This document shows positions 34,490 through 43,144 of a DNA stretch of 64,000 bases, one piece after another; positions within the stretch are counted from its first letter, which is position 1, and every line of letters starts with the position of its first letter. A model generated the notes under the pieces. The model saw only the letters and a program-made list of their open reading frames with translations. It did not search any database and had not been told where the DNA came from. Source of the DNA: Larkinella sp. C7 (GTDB taxonomy: Bacteria; Bacteroidota; Bacteroidia; Cytophagales; Spirosomataceae); contig NZ_VBSL01000007.1 of NCBI RefSeq assembly GCF_006149005.1, positions 186,001 through 250,000 on the forward strand. Direction: 5' to 3'. The translations under genes were made by a program, and so were the position numbers.

Positions 34490-35008
34490 ATGGAAACGGA
34501 ACTGATTGTCAACCGGGTCGCCAAAAGTGGCCTGGTATCCCTGGACTTGGAAGATTATTACCACCCCGGCGAGCGGATTGTCTACGACTTGAAGGACAAC
34601 CTGTTTATGGGGCTGATTCTCAAGGAAAAAGATTTTCGCGAATTTCTGAAAACCCACGACTGGAGCCAATACACCGGTAAAAATGTGGCCGTCACCTGCA
34701 CCGAAGACGCCATCGTTCCGACCTGGGCTTTCATGCTCCTGACGATTCACCTGGAACCCTACGCCCACACCGTGGTGTTCGGTTCGCTGCAGGATCTCGA
34801 AGAAAAACTCTACTTCGACGCCATTGCCCGCATCAACATTGAAGACTACCGCGACACCCGCGTGGTGGTGAAAGGCTGCAGCAAAGTGCCGGTGCCGACG
34901 GCGGCTTATGTCGAAATCACCCGCCGGTTGCGCCCCGTTGCCCAAAGCATCATGTTCGGCGAACCGTGCAGCACTGTGCCACTGTACAAGCGCCCAAAGC
35001 AGGGGTAA
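34490..35008 (+). CDS. DUF2480 family protein
   Basis: 172 aa soluble protein with the features of DUF2480, a small family largely confined to Bacteroidota: LVSLDLEDYYHPGERIVYDLKDNLFMGLILKEKDFREF, AVTCTEDAIVPTWAFMLL and the C-terminal KGCSKVPVPTAAYVEITRRLRP and SIMFGEPCSTVPLYK. Conserved cysteines in VTCTED, KGCSK and GEPCS suggest metal or thiol chemistry, but the function is unknown. It sits tightly behind tsaB. Confidence 0.8.
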   Translation: METELIVNRVAKSGLVSLDLEDYYHPGERIVYDLKDNLFMGLILKEKDFREFLKTHDWSQYTGKNVAVTCTEDAIVPTWAFMLLTIHLEPYAHTVVFGSLQDLEEKLYFDAIARINIEDYRDTRVVVKGCSKVPVPTAAYVEITRRLRPVAQSIMFGEPCSTVPLYKRPKQG

Positions 35009-35015
35009 CGGTTTA

Positions 35016-35834
35016 CTACTGATTGTAAAAAAATTCCTCTTTCCGGCCATCGGCATAAATCATCCGGGCGGGATAGCCGTCGGGACGGTATTCGTATCTC
35101 CACTGTTCGTCGGTGCTGATTAACGAAACCAGGTTGATTGACTTTTGGCGGACAATGTTATTGGGACTCATGTACCAGCTAATCTCAGAGTTCAGGCGGG
35201 CCGTGCGGTACGGATTTGGCGCAGTATCGTATTCGTAGGTTGTGCTGACATTGGGCCGGGCGTTATCGGAAACGTCGGTATATAGCTCCTCCATCGTCAC
35301 GTTTCCCCGGTTATCATACTGGAATACGGTGTACGAAGCCAGCTTTCCATCGCTCGTGTAAATGTTTTGCCTCGTAATTCGATTCCCGTAGGCATACTCA
35401 AATATTGTGGAGGAGCGATACTCGGTTTTTGTATCGGTCTGGGTATAGCTTTGTCGTTTGCGGATGGTCGTGTCGGGATTAAAAACCGTATCATCGTAGG
35501 AGTAGATTTTCAGGGGTTGTCCCGATTGAATGCTACTTGACCAGGGCGGATTGGTAAAATGCTGTTCCACGCGAAGCGTATTGCCGTCTGTCCACCGGTA
35601 AACCTGTTTGCTGTCTACCGTACCGTTTGTGTTTTCCGAAATGACCTCGCGGAGCAGGTTGTTCTCGTCGTAGTCGTAGCGGGTGGACCGAAACGAAGCC
35701 GGATTCGCCGGACTTCCGTAGTAATCGGTTCGAATCAAACGAAAGGAAGAGCCTCTGGCCAGAATCGCATCTTCGTTCTTGCGGTTGCAGGCCGTTACCC
35801 AAAGGAGCAGAAGCAGCAGGTTCAGAATTTTCAT
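35016..35834 (-). CDS. Lipoprotein with YD-like repeated strands
   Basis: 272 aa from the ATG at 35834, which begins MKILNLLLLLLWVTACN with a lipobox at C16; a longer frame to 35945 would enter rnhB. The mature part repeats strands of the type TRYDYDENNLLREV, FEYAYGNRITRQNI, FQYDNRGNVTMEE, TTYEYDTAPNPYR, resembling the YD-type beta strands of RHS-like and other surface lipoproteins. Likely surface-exposed; function unknown. It lies downstream of rnhB on the same strand. Confidence 0.75.
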   Translation of the reverse strand: MKILNLLLLLLWVTACNRKNEDAILARGSSFRLIRTDYYGSPANPASFRSTRYDYDENNLLREVISENTNGTVDSKQVYRWTDGNTLRVEQHFTNPPWSSSIQSGQPLKIYSYDDTVFNPDTTIRKRQSYTQTDTKTEYRSSTIFEYAYGNRITRQNIYTSDGKLASYTVFQYDNRGNVTMEELYTDVSDNARPNVSTTYEYDTAPNPYRTARLNSEISWYMSPNNIVRQKSINLVSLISTDEQWRYEYRPDGYPARMIYADGRKEEFFYNQ

Positions 35835-35908
35835 AAAGGGTTGGGAGAAAAGCAGATACCGACAGGATTCCGTTGAGCCACAAAACGTTGTAATCGGCGA
35901 TGGAATTT

Positions 35909-36499
35909 CTATACCAGCCGAAAACTCATCCGGTGCCACCGGCACGGCCCGAACTCCAGAATCGCCCGGCGGTGGTAGGGCGTTGGGTAGCCTACGTTCC
36001 GCTCCCAGCCGTAGTGCGGAAACTCGATCGCCAGGTTTTCCATCAACTCATCCCGATACGTTTTGGCCAGCACCGATGCGGCTGCAATCGATAAAAACTT
36101 GGTGTCGCCTTTGACAATGCAGGTGTGCGGGATCATCGGGTAGTTCACAAACCGGTTGCCGTCGACCAGCAAATGATCCGGTTTGATACCATCAACCTGA
36201 CCCATGATGGCATCCAGTGCCTGATGCATTGCCAGAAAGCTGGCTTTCAGTATGTTAATCCGGTCAATTTCCTCGTTTGACACCTCCGCAATGGCCCAGG
36301 CCAGGGCGTCGCGCTGCAATTCTGCCCGCAGTTGCTCGCGCTGAAAACGGCTTAGTTGCTTCGAATCAGTCAGAATGGGATGCGTGTAGTTTTTCGGCAA
36401 AATAACCGCAGCCGCTACCACCGGCCCGGCCAGACACCCCCGCCCGACCTCATCCAGCCCCGCTTCAATGTAGTTTTCGTTGTAATGAGAAAGTAGCAT
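35909..36499 (-). CDS. rnhB: Ribonuclease HII
   Basis: 196 aa. The catalytic motif DEVGRG is present in EAGLDEVGRGCLAGPVVAAAVIL, and the other acidic residues appear in PILTDSKQLS and PDHLLVDGNRF, followed by SIAAASVLAKTYRDELM. It removes RNA from RNA-DNA hybrids, including single ribonucleotides in DNA. A word-based inverted repeat separates it from the VWA operon upstream. Confidence 0.97.
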   Translation of the reverse strand: MLLSHYNENYIEAGLDEVGRGCLAGPVVAAAVILPKNYTHPILTDSKQLSRFQREQLRAELQRDALAWAIAEVSNEEIDRINILKASFLAMHQALDAIMGQVDGIKPDHLLVDGNRFVNYPMIPHTCIVKGDTKFLSIAAASVLAKTYRDELMENLAIEFPHYGWERNVGYPTPYHRRAILEFGPCRWHRMSFRLV

Positions 36500-36507
36500 A
36501 GTAGACA

Positions 36508-36582
36508 GGAGACGTTAGACAAGAGAGTAAAGATTGCACACCGGTTTTGTCTTTCATCTCTTGTCTATCTTCTTTCGTCTCC
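36508..36582. repeat. Composite inverted repeat upstream of rnhB (AGACAAGAGAGTAAAGA family)
   Basis: GGAGACG (36508-36514) pairs with CGTCTCC (36576-36582), and AGACAAGAGA (36517-36526) with TCTCTTGTCT (36557-36566); a further GTAAAGA/TCTTTCA segment is imperfect. It ends 5 bases before the stop of the VWA protein and starts 8 bases after the rnhB start codon region on the minus strand. It shares its word with 21902-21953. Confidence 0.85.
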
Positions 36583-36586
36583 ACTT

Positions 36587-37603
36587 TTAATCTTCCAGTA
36601 TATTTCCAAAAATCGTGTTTTTCAGGAACAGTGTCAGCAACAGGAACACGATGGCCCAGTAGAGATAGACGCGGTAAAAATCTTTGACATCCTTGTAAAT
36701 CACGGTTTTAACCGGCGCTTTTTCCAGTCGGTCGATTTCGTTGAAAACCGCCTGGAGACGCGGGGCATCGCCCGCCCGGAAAAAACTGCCGCTCCCGATG
36801 TTGGCAATGGTGGTCAAAATGCCTTCGTCCACCGTCACCGTTGTCAGGTTGCTCGACACACTCGGCAGTGGCGGGCGACCAATGGCCACCGTATAAATCC
36901 GGATGTTGAACGCTTTCGCCAGCCGCGCCACCGTCACCGGATCGAGGTTGCCCGCCGTATTGTCGCCGTCGCTGAGCAGAATGGTAACCTTGCTTTTGAC
37001 TTTCGACTCGCGCATCCGGTTGATGCAAACCGCCAGGGCGCTGCCAATGGCCGTGCCGGACGTTTTGATCATGCTGTCGTCCAGGTCGTTCAGGTAGCCG
37101 TTCAGGAGGTCGTGGTCGGTTGTCAGCGGGCAGAGTGAATACGCTTCGCCGGCAAAAATAACCAGCCCAATCCGGTCATTCTGGCGGCTTTTAACGAAGC
37201 TGCGGGCCACGCGCTTGGCGGCTTCCAGGCGGTTGGGCTTCAGGTCGGTTTCGGCCATCGACGACGAAATGTCAATGGCAAGCATCAAATCGATTCCTTC
37301 GGCCACCCGCTCGGTTTCTTCGCGAATGATCTGGGGCCGCGCAAGCGTCATCAGCAGGAGCGTGGTGGCCATAAACAGGCTGAGGGGTAGCAAATGCCGC
37401 AGACTCCCCACCAGCGAAGGCTGGAGTTCGGTCTGGTTCAGGGCCACATTCAGCCGTTGCCGCGACGGACTGGACAACAACGATCGCAGGCCAAAGAGCA
37501 GGAGAATGGCCGGGATGGCGTACAAATAAATCGGTTGCGCCCAGGTAAACTGGCGCAGTTGCGAAATTGTAAACCATTGATAAGAAAACCACTCCATAGG
37601 CAA
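36587..37603 (-). CDS. BatA-like von Willebrand factor A membrane protein
   Basis: 338 aa; a start at 37597 (second Met) is equally possible. Two N-terminal membrane segments (about 25-40 and 70-87), a VWA domain with an intact MIDAS motif D-x-S-x-S (LMLAIDISSSMAE) plus later ligands (T in KTSGTAIGSAL, D in LLSDGDNTAG), and a C-terminal membrane helix (about 310-330). This is the BatA layout of Bacteroidota, tied to aerotolerance or envelope assembly. It is the third gene of a DUF58 operon. The usual BatB, TPR and MoxR partners do not adjoin it. Confidence 0.9.
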   Translation of the reverse strand: MPMEWFSYQWFTISQLRQFTWAQPIYLYAIPAILLLFGLRSLLSSPSRQRLNVALNQTELQPSLVGSLRHLLPLSLFMATTLLLMTLARPQIIREETERVAEGIDLMLAIDISSSMAETDLKPNRLEAAKRVARSFVKSRQNDRIGLVIFAGEAYSLCPLTTDHDLLNGYLNDLDDSMIKTSGTAIGSALAVCINRMRESKVKSKVTILLSDGDNTAGNLDPVTVARLAKAFNIRIYTVAIGRPPLPSVSSNLTTVTVDEGILTTIANIGSGSFFRAGDAPRLQAVFNEIDRLEKAPVKTVIYKDVKDFYRVYLYWAIVFLLLTLFLKNTIFGNILED

Positions 37604-37607
37604 CTGG

Positions 37608-38600
37608 TCAAATAGGCACTTCCTGATTTACTTCCTCCATCCGAACGCTGCTCCGGCGGTAGGCCGTATCCGCCACCTCGTTCAGAATGCGGAGGGACTG
37701 CTGCGTCTGGTCGGAATACACACTACCGTAAATCACGCCGTCAATTTCTTTCAGCGCGTCGGCCAGCCGGTTATCCTGCACCGATTCAACAATTTCGCGG
37801 GTCGTCAGCGATGTATACGGTTTTCGCTCCAGCCGTTCCATGTACTGTTTCCAGATCACCACGGCCCGTCCGGCGTCTTCGTGGGCGGTTTCGGGGCCAA
37901 TGCCGCGCGTCAGTCGGTTGAAGGCCCGTTGAAAATCCAGGTATTGCCGATACAACTGATACCGCCGGATGCGCGTTCGGATGGTTCGTCCAAAAAACAG
38001 AAACAGAACCCCCGCCAGCAGGCATAACCCCGCCACAATCGTCATCAGCAACGGATAATTCATCTGCTGCCGAAGCGAAACGACGGCGGTAGTGGTCGAA
38101 AGCCGGAGCGTGTCGGGGCGCATCGTCTGAATGCGCTCCCGCAGCCGGATCGTATCGACATTGGAAAAAACAAGGGTGCAGTCGGAGGGCGTGCGCAGCA
38201 GAAATACCGGTACTTTTAACGTCTGGGTCGGGCTCGTTTCGAACGATACAAGCGTATACACCGAACTGTCGAGGCTGCCTTTGGCATCGGTTTTGGTCGA
38301 AAAAATAGAAATATCGCGCACCAGAAACGGAGCAAAATGCCGGGCTGTATCCGGAAAGAGCACATCGACTCTGGACCGGTGACGAATGCTCAGGGAATAC
38401 TGGAACGGTTTGCCAATTTCAATCGTGTCGGTGAGGAAAACGCCTTTGGGAGGCTGGGCGTTGGTGGTGTTGAGGAAATATAAATAATGAATAACGAATA
38501 GCGAATTACGAATAACGAACCATCGGATAAAATCCGTTCTAATCGGTTGAATCCGTTTTATCGTGCGAAGACCCGGCCGCGTTCCTATCATACTATTCAT
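37608..38600 (-). CDS. Membrane protein of the DUF58-VWA operon (DUF4381-like position)
   Basis: 330 aa starting at the ATG at 38600, which overlaps the DUF58 stop as ATGA. A predicted signal or anchor at about 28-43, an extracytoplasmic beta domain (50-190), a strong membrane helix (about 195-215, LLMTIVAGLCLLAGVLFLFFG) and a cytosolic helical domain (216-330). Position and layout match the small protein found between DUF58 and BatA in many operons. Residues 28-43 (FVIRNSLFVIHYLYFL) and roughly 13-26 are encoded by word-type repeat sequence (38472-38564) resembling intergenic elements. The true N-terminus is therefore uncertain. Confidence 0.75.
   Translation of the reverse strand: MNSMIGTRPGLRTIKRIQPIRTDFIRWFVIRNSLFVIHYLYFLNTTNAQPPKGVFLTDTIEIGKPFQYSLSIRHRSRVDVLFPDTARHFAPFLVRDISIFSTKTDAKGSLDSSVYTLVSFETSPTQTLKVPVFLLRTPSDCTLVFSNVDTIRLRERIQTMRPDTLRLSTTTAVVSLRQQMNYPLLMTIVAGLCLLAGVLFLFFGRTIRTRIRRYQLYRQYLDFQRAFNRLTRGIGPETAHEDAGRAVVIWKQYMERLERKPYTSLTTREIVESVQDNRLADALKEIDGVIYGSVYSDQTQQSLRILNEVADTAYRRSSVRMEEVNQEVPI
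38472..38564. repeat. Word-type repeat tract incorporated in the coding start of the operon membrane protein
   Basis: 38472-38520 consists of ATAATGAATAACGAATAGCG-type 8-base words (single arm), directly joined to 38521-38564, which carries AAATCCGTTCTAATCGG and TTGAATCCG words of the family seen at 18426 and 51923. Read on the minus strand it is open in the frame of the gene that starts at 38600. Confidence 0.65.
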
Positions 38601-39463
38601 CGGGTTTTTCGGACACGGAATAGCTCGATCAGTTGCGGAACGTAATCCGCCTGCGAATCGAGTGCCACGTAATTGGCGTTATATTGTTTACAAAACCGCT
38701 CCAACTGCTGCTGACTTTGCCGGAAGGTCTGCTTGATGCCATTCCGAAAGCCCGAAGAAGAGGTGTTGACCCAAACCGTTCGGCGGCTTTCCGTATCGTA
38801 AACCGGGATGATGCCCAGCCGCGGCAGGCTGGTTTCCCGCTGGTCGTACATGTGAATCACGACCAGATCATGTTTCCGGGCGAGGGCTTTCAGGCTGTGT
38901 TCGTAGCCGGAGTCGATAAAATCCGATACCAGAAAAACCACACTCCGACGTTTCAGCACGTTGAGCGTAAACAGCAGCGCATCGGTCAGGCTGGTTCGGA
39001 CGGACTCCGGTTTTAGCTTGAACAGGTTGACAATCAACTGATAACCGTGCTTCATGCTGTTCGACGGTTTCAGGTATTTTTCCTTTTGATCCGAGAAGCA
39101 ATACATGCCCACATGACTGGCTTCCTTGATGGCCGACAACGCCAGAACGCCACACACTTCGCGGGTCGTATCGAGTTTGGAGCGGGTGGTGGTGCCAATT
39201 TCCTGCGACGCGCTGACGTCGATGAGGAAAAAAACCGTCTGGTCTTTTTCTTCCCGGAAGATTTTCACGAATGTTCCATGGCCTTTCGACGACACGTTCC
39301 AGTCGATTGCCCGCACGTCGTCGCCGTACTGATACGTCCGCAAATCGCTGAACTCCAGTCCGGAACCTTTGAAAATGGATCGAAAATTGCCGCGCATCTG
39401 CGAATTGACGGCTTTCCGGATCCGAATTTCAAACTGATATAGTCTTGCCAAAAACTCGTGCAT
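38597..39463 (-). CDS. DUF58 domain protein (VWA-like, MoxR/Bat operon)
   Basis: 288 aa from the ATG at 39463; the longer open frame to 39802 covers the divergent DUF4296 gene and is discarded. The DUF58 signature is clear: MRGNFRSIFKGSGLEFSDLRTYQYGDDVRAIDWNVSSK, followed by a degenerate MIDAS-like FFLIDVSASQE and SDFIDSGYEHSLKAL. These proteins work with MoxR ATPases and Bat proteins in envelope maturation. It opens a three-gene minus-strand operon; no moxR gene is adjacent. Confidence 0.92.
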   Translation of the reverse strand: MHEFLARLYQFEIRIRKAVNSQMRGNFRSIFKGSGLEFSDLRTYQYGDDVRAIDWNVSSKGHGTFVKIFREEKDQTVFFLIDVSASQEIGTTTRSKLDTTREVCGVLALSAIKEASHVGMYCFSDQKEKYLKPSNSMKHGYQLIVNLFKLKPESVRTSLTDALLFTLNVLKRRSVVFLVSDFIDSGYEHSLKALARKHDLVVIHMYDQRETSLPRLGIIPVYDTESRRTVWVNTSSSGFRNGIKQTFRQSQQQLERFCKQYNANYVALDSQADYVPQLIELFRVRKTR

Positions 39464-39602
39464 GGTATTTTTTCGGTTCAATGCGGCTGAAAATCCCGTG
39501 AAAAAGAATTCAGTCCAGAATAGCCGCGTTGAACAGCGTGTTTCTAAGAACAGGATTCCCGACATTTGTACCCAAATGCCAGCTTTGACAAAAATAACGA
39601 AA

Positions 39603-40022
39603 ATGAACGCGCAACTGTGCAGCCAATTCCGAATAGGCCTGCTGATCCTGCTTCTGGCTCTGTTGCAGGCCTGCCAAACGCCCGTGGCAGAAGCGCCCGA
39701 AAACCTGATTCCGGAGGGAAAAATGGCGCAGATTCTGACCGAAATCCATTTGGCCGAAGCCCGGGTTACGAAGCTGAACCGGATTTCACAGGATAGCAAC
39801 ACGCTGATTTACAAGCATCTAGAAAAACAGATTTTTCGAAAATACCAGGTCGATACGGCCGCTTATTCGAAGAGTTACACCTATTACTCATCGGACCCGG
39901 AGCAGTTGGCCGAAATTTATAAAAAGGTGACGGAAGAGTTGGAAAGGCGTAAAAAAACGACGGATACCAGCAGCGTGAAAAAAGGCAAGCTGCCGACCCG
40001 ACTGAAAAATTTAACGAAATGA
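39603..40022 (+). CDS. DUF4296 lipoprotein
   Basis: 139 aa from the ATG at 39603, starting a lipoprotein signal LLILLLALLQACQ (lipobox LQAC). The DUF4296 pattern is visible: IPEGKMAQILTEIHLAEARVTKL, IYKHLEKQIFRKYQVDTAAYSKSYTYYSSDPEQLAEIYKKV, a small helical domain typical of Bacteroidota. Function unknown. Its stop overlaps the start of the protoporphyrinogen oxidase gene (ATGA), so translation is coupled. Confidence 0.85.
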   Translation: MNAQLCSQFRIGLLILLLALLQACQTPVAEAPENLIPEGKMAQILTEIHLAEARVTKLNRISQDSNTLIYKHLEKQIFRKYQVDTAAYSKSYTYYSSDPEQLAEIYKKVTEELERRKKTTDTSSVKKGKLPTRLKNLTK

Positions 40023-41341
40023 TTGCCATTATTGGAGCAGGTATCTCGGGCCTGACGCTGGCGTATGACCTTCAGCAACGCCAGATCCCGTATCGGTTAT
40101 TCGATCGCGGGCGTGAACCGGGCGGACTTATGCAGTCCCGGCGCGACGGACCGTATCTGATCGAACGCGGACCGAATTCGCTGCTGGGTGATGCGGCTTT
40201 GCTGGCCTGGCTCGATCAGTTGGGGCTGACACCAGACATTCGGTTTGCCAAACCGGTGAGTAAAGCGCGGTATATTTACCGAAATGGGGCCTATCGTAAA
40301 TTGCCAGCGGGGCCGTTGTCGCTGCTTTTTTCGTCGTTCTTTAGTTGGGAAACCAAAAAAGCGTTCTGGCATGAGCGTTCCAACCCGACGGTTTCGCCCC
40401 CGGGTGAAACCTTGAGTGCTTTTTTTCGCCGGCGGTTTTCGCAGGAAGTGGTCGATTATGCACTGGCACCGTTCGTGGCCGGTGTTTACGCCGGTAATCC
40501 GGATCAGTTGCTGGTTTCGGAAACCTATCCGATGCTGCTGGACTACGAAAAACAGTATGGTTCGGTACTGAAAGGCTTCATCAAAAAGGCGGGTTCGGCC
40601 GAGCGTCGGCAATCGTTCAGTTTCCGCGAGGGATTGCAAACGTTGCCCAATGCCCTGGCAGCCCAACTCACGGCCCTCAACCTGAACGACTCGATAAACC
40701 GCCTGACCAAAACCGAAACCGGCTGGCTGCTTGAGGCTCAAAGTGGGAGCTACCCTGCCGATGCTGTCGTGCTGGCCTGCGATACAGCGGCTTCGGCTCA
40801 CCTGCTCGAGACCACCTGGCCGGAGGTGGCCAACCGGCTCCGTCAAATCGCCTATCCGCCCATGACCGCCGTTCATTCGGTCTATAAACGCGCCGATGTT
40901 ACCCACCCGCTCGACGGTTTTGGCGGTTTAAATCCGCGGGTTGAAAACCAGTTTGCGGCTGGTCACATCTGGAGCAGTTCGGTTTTTGACGACCGATGCC
41001 CGGCGGATGAAGTATTGTTTACCAGTTTGGTGGGTGGACAGCAGGGAGCGGAAAACACCCAACACCCGGACGAGGTCATCCGGCAGCGGGTGCATCGCGA
41101 ACTCGTTCAGGCGTTTGGCATTCGGGCCGAAGCGCCGGTGCGGCAGTGGCTCACGCGCTGGGAACGGGCTATTCCGCAGTATGACGCCCGGATGGTGCCG
41201 GTTCGGGAGCAGACGCCGGCGCTGGAAACGGACGGTTTGTATGTGTGTGCCAACTGGTATGAGGGGCCGAGCCTGTCTGACTGCATCTGGAAAGCAAAAA
41301 CGTTGGGTGCGCGACTGGCCGGATTGGAAATCGCTGAGTAA
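40019..41341 (+). CDS. hemG: Protoporphyrinogen oxidase (oxygen-dependent HemY type)
   Basis: 440 aa flavoprotein. FAD-binding MIAIIGAGISGLTLAYDLQQR, then GGLMQSRRDGPYLIERGPNSLLG, which is diagnostic for protoporphyrinogen oxidase, plus VDYALAPFVAGVYAGNPDQLLV and the C-terminal FAD segment YVCANWYEGPSLSDCIWKAKTLG. It oxidises protoporphyrinogen IX (or coproporphyrinogen III) in haem synthesis. It is coupled to the upstream DUF4296 gene by a 4-base overlap. Confidence 0.93.
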   Translation: MIAIIGAGISGLTLAYDLQQRQIPYRLFDRGREPGGLMQSRRDGPYLIERGPNSLLGDAALLAWLDQLGLTPDIRFAKPVSKARYIYRNGAYRKLPAGPLSLLFSSFFSWETKKAFWHERSNPTVSPPGETLSAFFRRRFSQEVVDYALAPFVAGVYAGNPDQLLVSETYPMLLDYEKQYGSVLKGFIKKAGSAERRQSFSFREGLQTLPNALAAQLTALNLNDSINRLTKTETGWLLEAQSGSYPADAVVLACDTAASAHLLETTWPEVANRLRQIAYPPMTAVHSVYKRADVTHPLDGFGGLNPRVENQFAAGHIWSSSVFDDRCPADEVLFTSLVGGQQGAENTQHPDEVIRQRVHRELVQAFGIRAEAPVRQWLTRWERAIPQYDARMVPVREQTPALETDGLYVCANWYEGPSLSDCIWKAKTLGARLAGLEIAE

Positions 41342-41437
41342 TACGCGGGTTTTAACAAATTTTAAGGGAAGCAGTACCTGATTCCGGTATTTTTTTTTGT
41401 TATTTTATGGGGAGCGTACTCTAACCCGACTGTTACC

Positions 41438-42238
41438 TTGAAAGAATGCTTGGTGGTCATTCCGACCTATAACGAAATTGAAAACATCGAACTCATCATT
41501 CGAAAGGTTATGAGTCTGTCGACGCCTTTCGATGTGCTGATTGTCGATGATGGATCACCGGATGGCACGGCCCGGCGGGTGAAAGAATTGCAGCAGGAAT
41601 ATGGCGCCGACGGGTTGCCGTGGCGGCTTCATTTGATGGAACGGAAAGGCAAGCTGGGCCTGGGCACGGCCTACATCACCGGTTTTCGCTGGGCGCTGGA
41701 GCAGGGCTACCGATATATCTGTGAAATGGATGCCGATTTCTCCCACAACCCCGACGATCTGGCGCGGCTCCACGAAGCCTGTGTCGACACCGGCAACGAT
41801 GTGGCCATTGGCTCCCGATACATCACGGGCGTCAATGTGGTAAACTGGCCGATGGGGCGCGTTTTAATGTCGTATTTTGCCGGGATTTACGTTCGCTTCA
41901 TTACCGGTATGCGGGTTATGGATCCCACCGCAGGATTTATCTGCTACAGCCGGGACGTACTGAAAACCGTTCTGCAAAATAATATTCGGTTTGTTGGCTA
42001 CGCCTTTCAGATCGAGATGAAGTTTCTGGCCTGGAAATACGGTTATCGCATCACCGAAGTGCCGATTATTTTCACCGATCGAACCCGGGGGGCCTCTAAA
42101 ATGTCGAGTGGAATTTTCAAAGAAGCCGTATTTGGCGTTTTGCAAATGAAAATTGCCAGCTTTTTCCGGCAGTATATTCCCCCGCCGGAACAATCAAAAC
42201 CGGTTCTGGCGGAGCCGGAAACTACGGAAGCGGTGTAG
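41438..42238 (+). CDS. Polyprenol monophosphomannose synthase (GT2 family)
   Basis: 266 aa beginning at a TTG; the next residues KECLVVIPTYNEIENIE form the usual N-terminal strand, so this start is preferred. GT2 motifs: VLIVDDGSPDGTA, the metal-binding CEMDADFSHNP and IGSRYITG; later VMDPTAGFICYSRDVL and VPIIFTDRTRGASKMS are typical of dolichol-phosphate mannose synthases. No C-terminal membrane domain. It transfers mannose (or another hexose) from GDP-sugar to a polyprenyl phosphate, which may serve protein O-glycosylation or glycolipids. The stop lies in its terminator stem. Confidence 0.9.
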   Translation: MKECLVVIPTYNEIENIELIIRKVMSLSTPFDVLIVDDGSPDGTARRVKELQQEYGADGLPWRLHLMERKGKLGLGTAYITGFRWALEQGYRYICEMDADFSHNPDDLARLHEACVDTGNDVAIGSRYITGVNVVNWPMGRVLMSYFAGIYVRFITGMRVMDPTAGFICYSRDVLKTVLQNNIRFVGYAFQIEMKFLAWKYGYRITEVPIIFTDRTRGASKMSSGIFKEAVFGVLQMKIASFFRQYIPPPEQSKPVLAEPETTEAV

Positions 42239-42264
42239 GATCAACCTACACCGCTTTTTTTTTG
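42228..42264 (+). terminator. Intrinsic terminator overlapping the GT2 stop codon
   Basis: AAGCGGTGTAGG (42228-42239) pairs with CCTACACCGCTT (42245-42256) around a 5-nt loop, followed by a ten-T run. The TAG stop lies in the left arm. Confidence 0.92.
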
Positions 42265-42719
42265 CGGTTATCTCTCAGACAAGGGCGGTGTCACGGGAAG
42301 GGTATGTTGCATTATTCTATGCTATTGTGTTTACTATTCAATATACTCCGATTTTGCTCCTGTAAGGCTGAAACAGCCGTTTCAGCGCCGTTTCCGGCAT
42401 TTTGAAAACAGTATGATGACGGTAAAACTTCGATTTGTCTCCAGTTCTTGAAAAATAAAATTGTATTATATAAAGAATTTTTGAATTTTTCAATTATTCC
42501 TCATTCTTGAGTAAGCGGTTTATCTGAAAATTAAATGAATCTGTTTCGATTAGACGCAAAATAATATTTGGTGCGTAGAAATACAATTGTAATAAGCTGT
42601 TGAAATTGAAATTGCACTGAAAACCAGTGCCTTAAATGGGTAGAACTTTATGTCATCTTTTAATAGTTACTTTGTTGAATAGTTAGAAAAAAGGTTTTCC
42701 ACTGTAAACAAATAGAAAG
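42265..42719. other. AT-rich intergenic region with a short hairpin
   Basis: About 455 bases without a recognised gene. It holds one perfect 8-bp hairpin GCTGAAAC-AGCC-GTTTCAGC (42367-42386). From about 42420 it is strongly AT-rich (for example TTGTATTATATAAAGAA). A partial -7 box TTACTTTG (42667-42674) lies 45 bases before the next gene without a -33 partner. It may carry a leader or regulatory RNA, but nothing recognisable was found. Confidence 0.5.
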
Positions 42720-43064
42720 ATGAACACCACACTGAAAGCTTCGTTAATGGCCCTTGGGATGGGCTTTATTATGATTTGCGTAGTCGACGCTGTTACACCT
42801 AAATCACTGCTTGGTTCGTTGATGGGCCAATCCGGTCCGCAGGCGAATGTAACCGTCGTTGTCAATAGAGTTGATGATCAGCCGATTACGGTTCGGTTGT
42901 CAAAATTGAACGGCGAAGTGATTGCCAGCAAAGAATTGGGAGAAGGAAACACGGTTCATTTCGGTTTGAAAGATGCCGTAAACGGTACCTACCGGGTTGA
43001 AGTTTCCAACGCGACCACTAAAAAGGTAAAAGACGTAGTTTTGTCTGCCCAGAAGGCGGTTTAA
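42720..43064 (+). CDS. Small exported protein of unknown function with C-terminal beta domain
   Basis: 114 aa. Hydrophobic segment MALGMGFIMICVVDAV (about 10-25) is an uncleaved anchor or signal peptide. The rest, from NVTVVVNRVDDQPITVRL to ATTKKVKDVVLSAQ, is a single beta-sandwich-like domain of about 75 residues, similar in strand layout to the repeats of bacterial sorting-domain or DUF3244-like proteins. No firm family. It lies alone between an AT-rich region and a strong terminator. Confidence 0.65.
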   Translation: MNTTLKASLMALGMGFIMICVVDAVTPKSLLGSLMGQSGPQANVTVVVNRVDDQPITVRLSKLNGEVIASKELGEGNTVHFGLKDAVNGTYRVEVSNATTKKVKDVVLSAQKAV

Positions 43065-43096
43065 TACGAAACGGATTAAAAATCCGTTCTGATTAC

Positions 43097-43144
43097 ATGC
43101 TAAGCCCAACAGTTTTAATAACTTGTTGGGCTTAGCATTTTTTT
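43097..43144 (+). terminator. Strong hairpin directly before the S8 protease start codon
   Basis: A perfect 15-bp stem (43097-43111 with 43124-43138) with a 12-nt loop is followed by a seven-T run ending at 43144, immediately before the ATG at 43145. It ends the 114-aa gene, and would also stop transcripts just before the protease gene. Confidence 0.9.

Noticed and set aside
39464-39802. Extension of the DUF58 protein to 39802
   Set aside because: The extra 113 codons lie over the divergent DUF4296 gene. The conserved DUF58 start MHEFLARLYQFE is at 39463.
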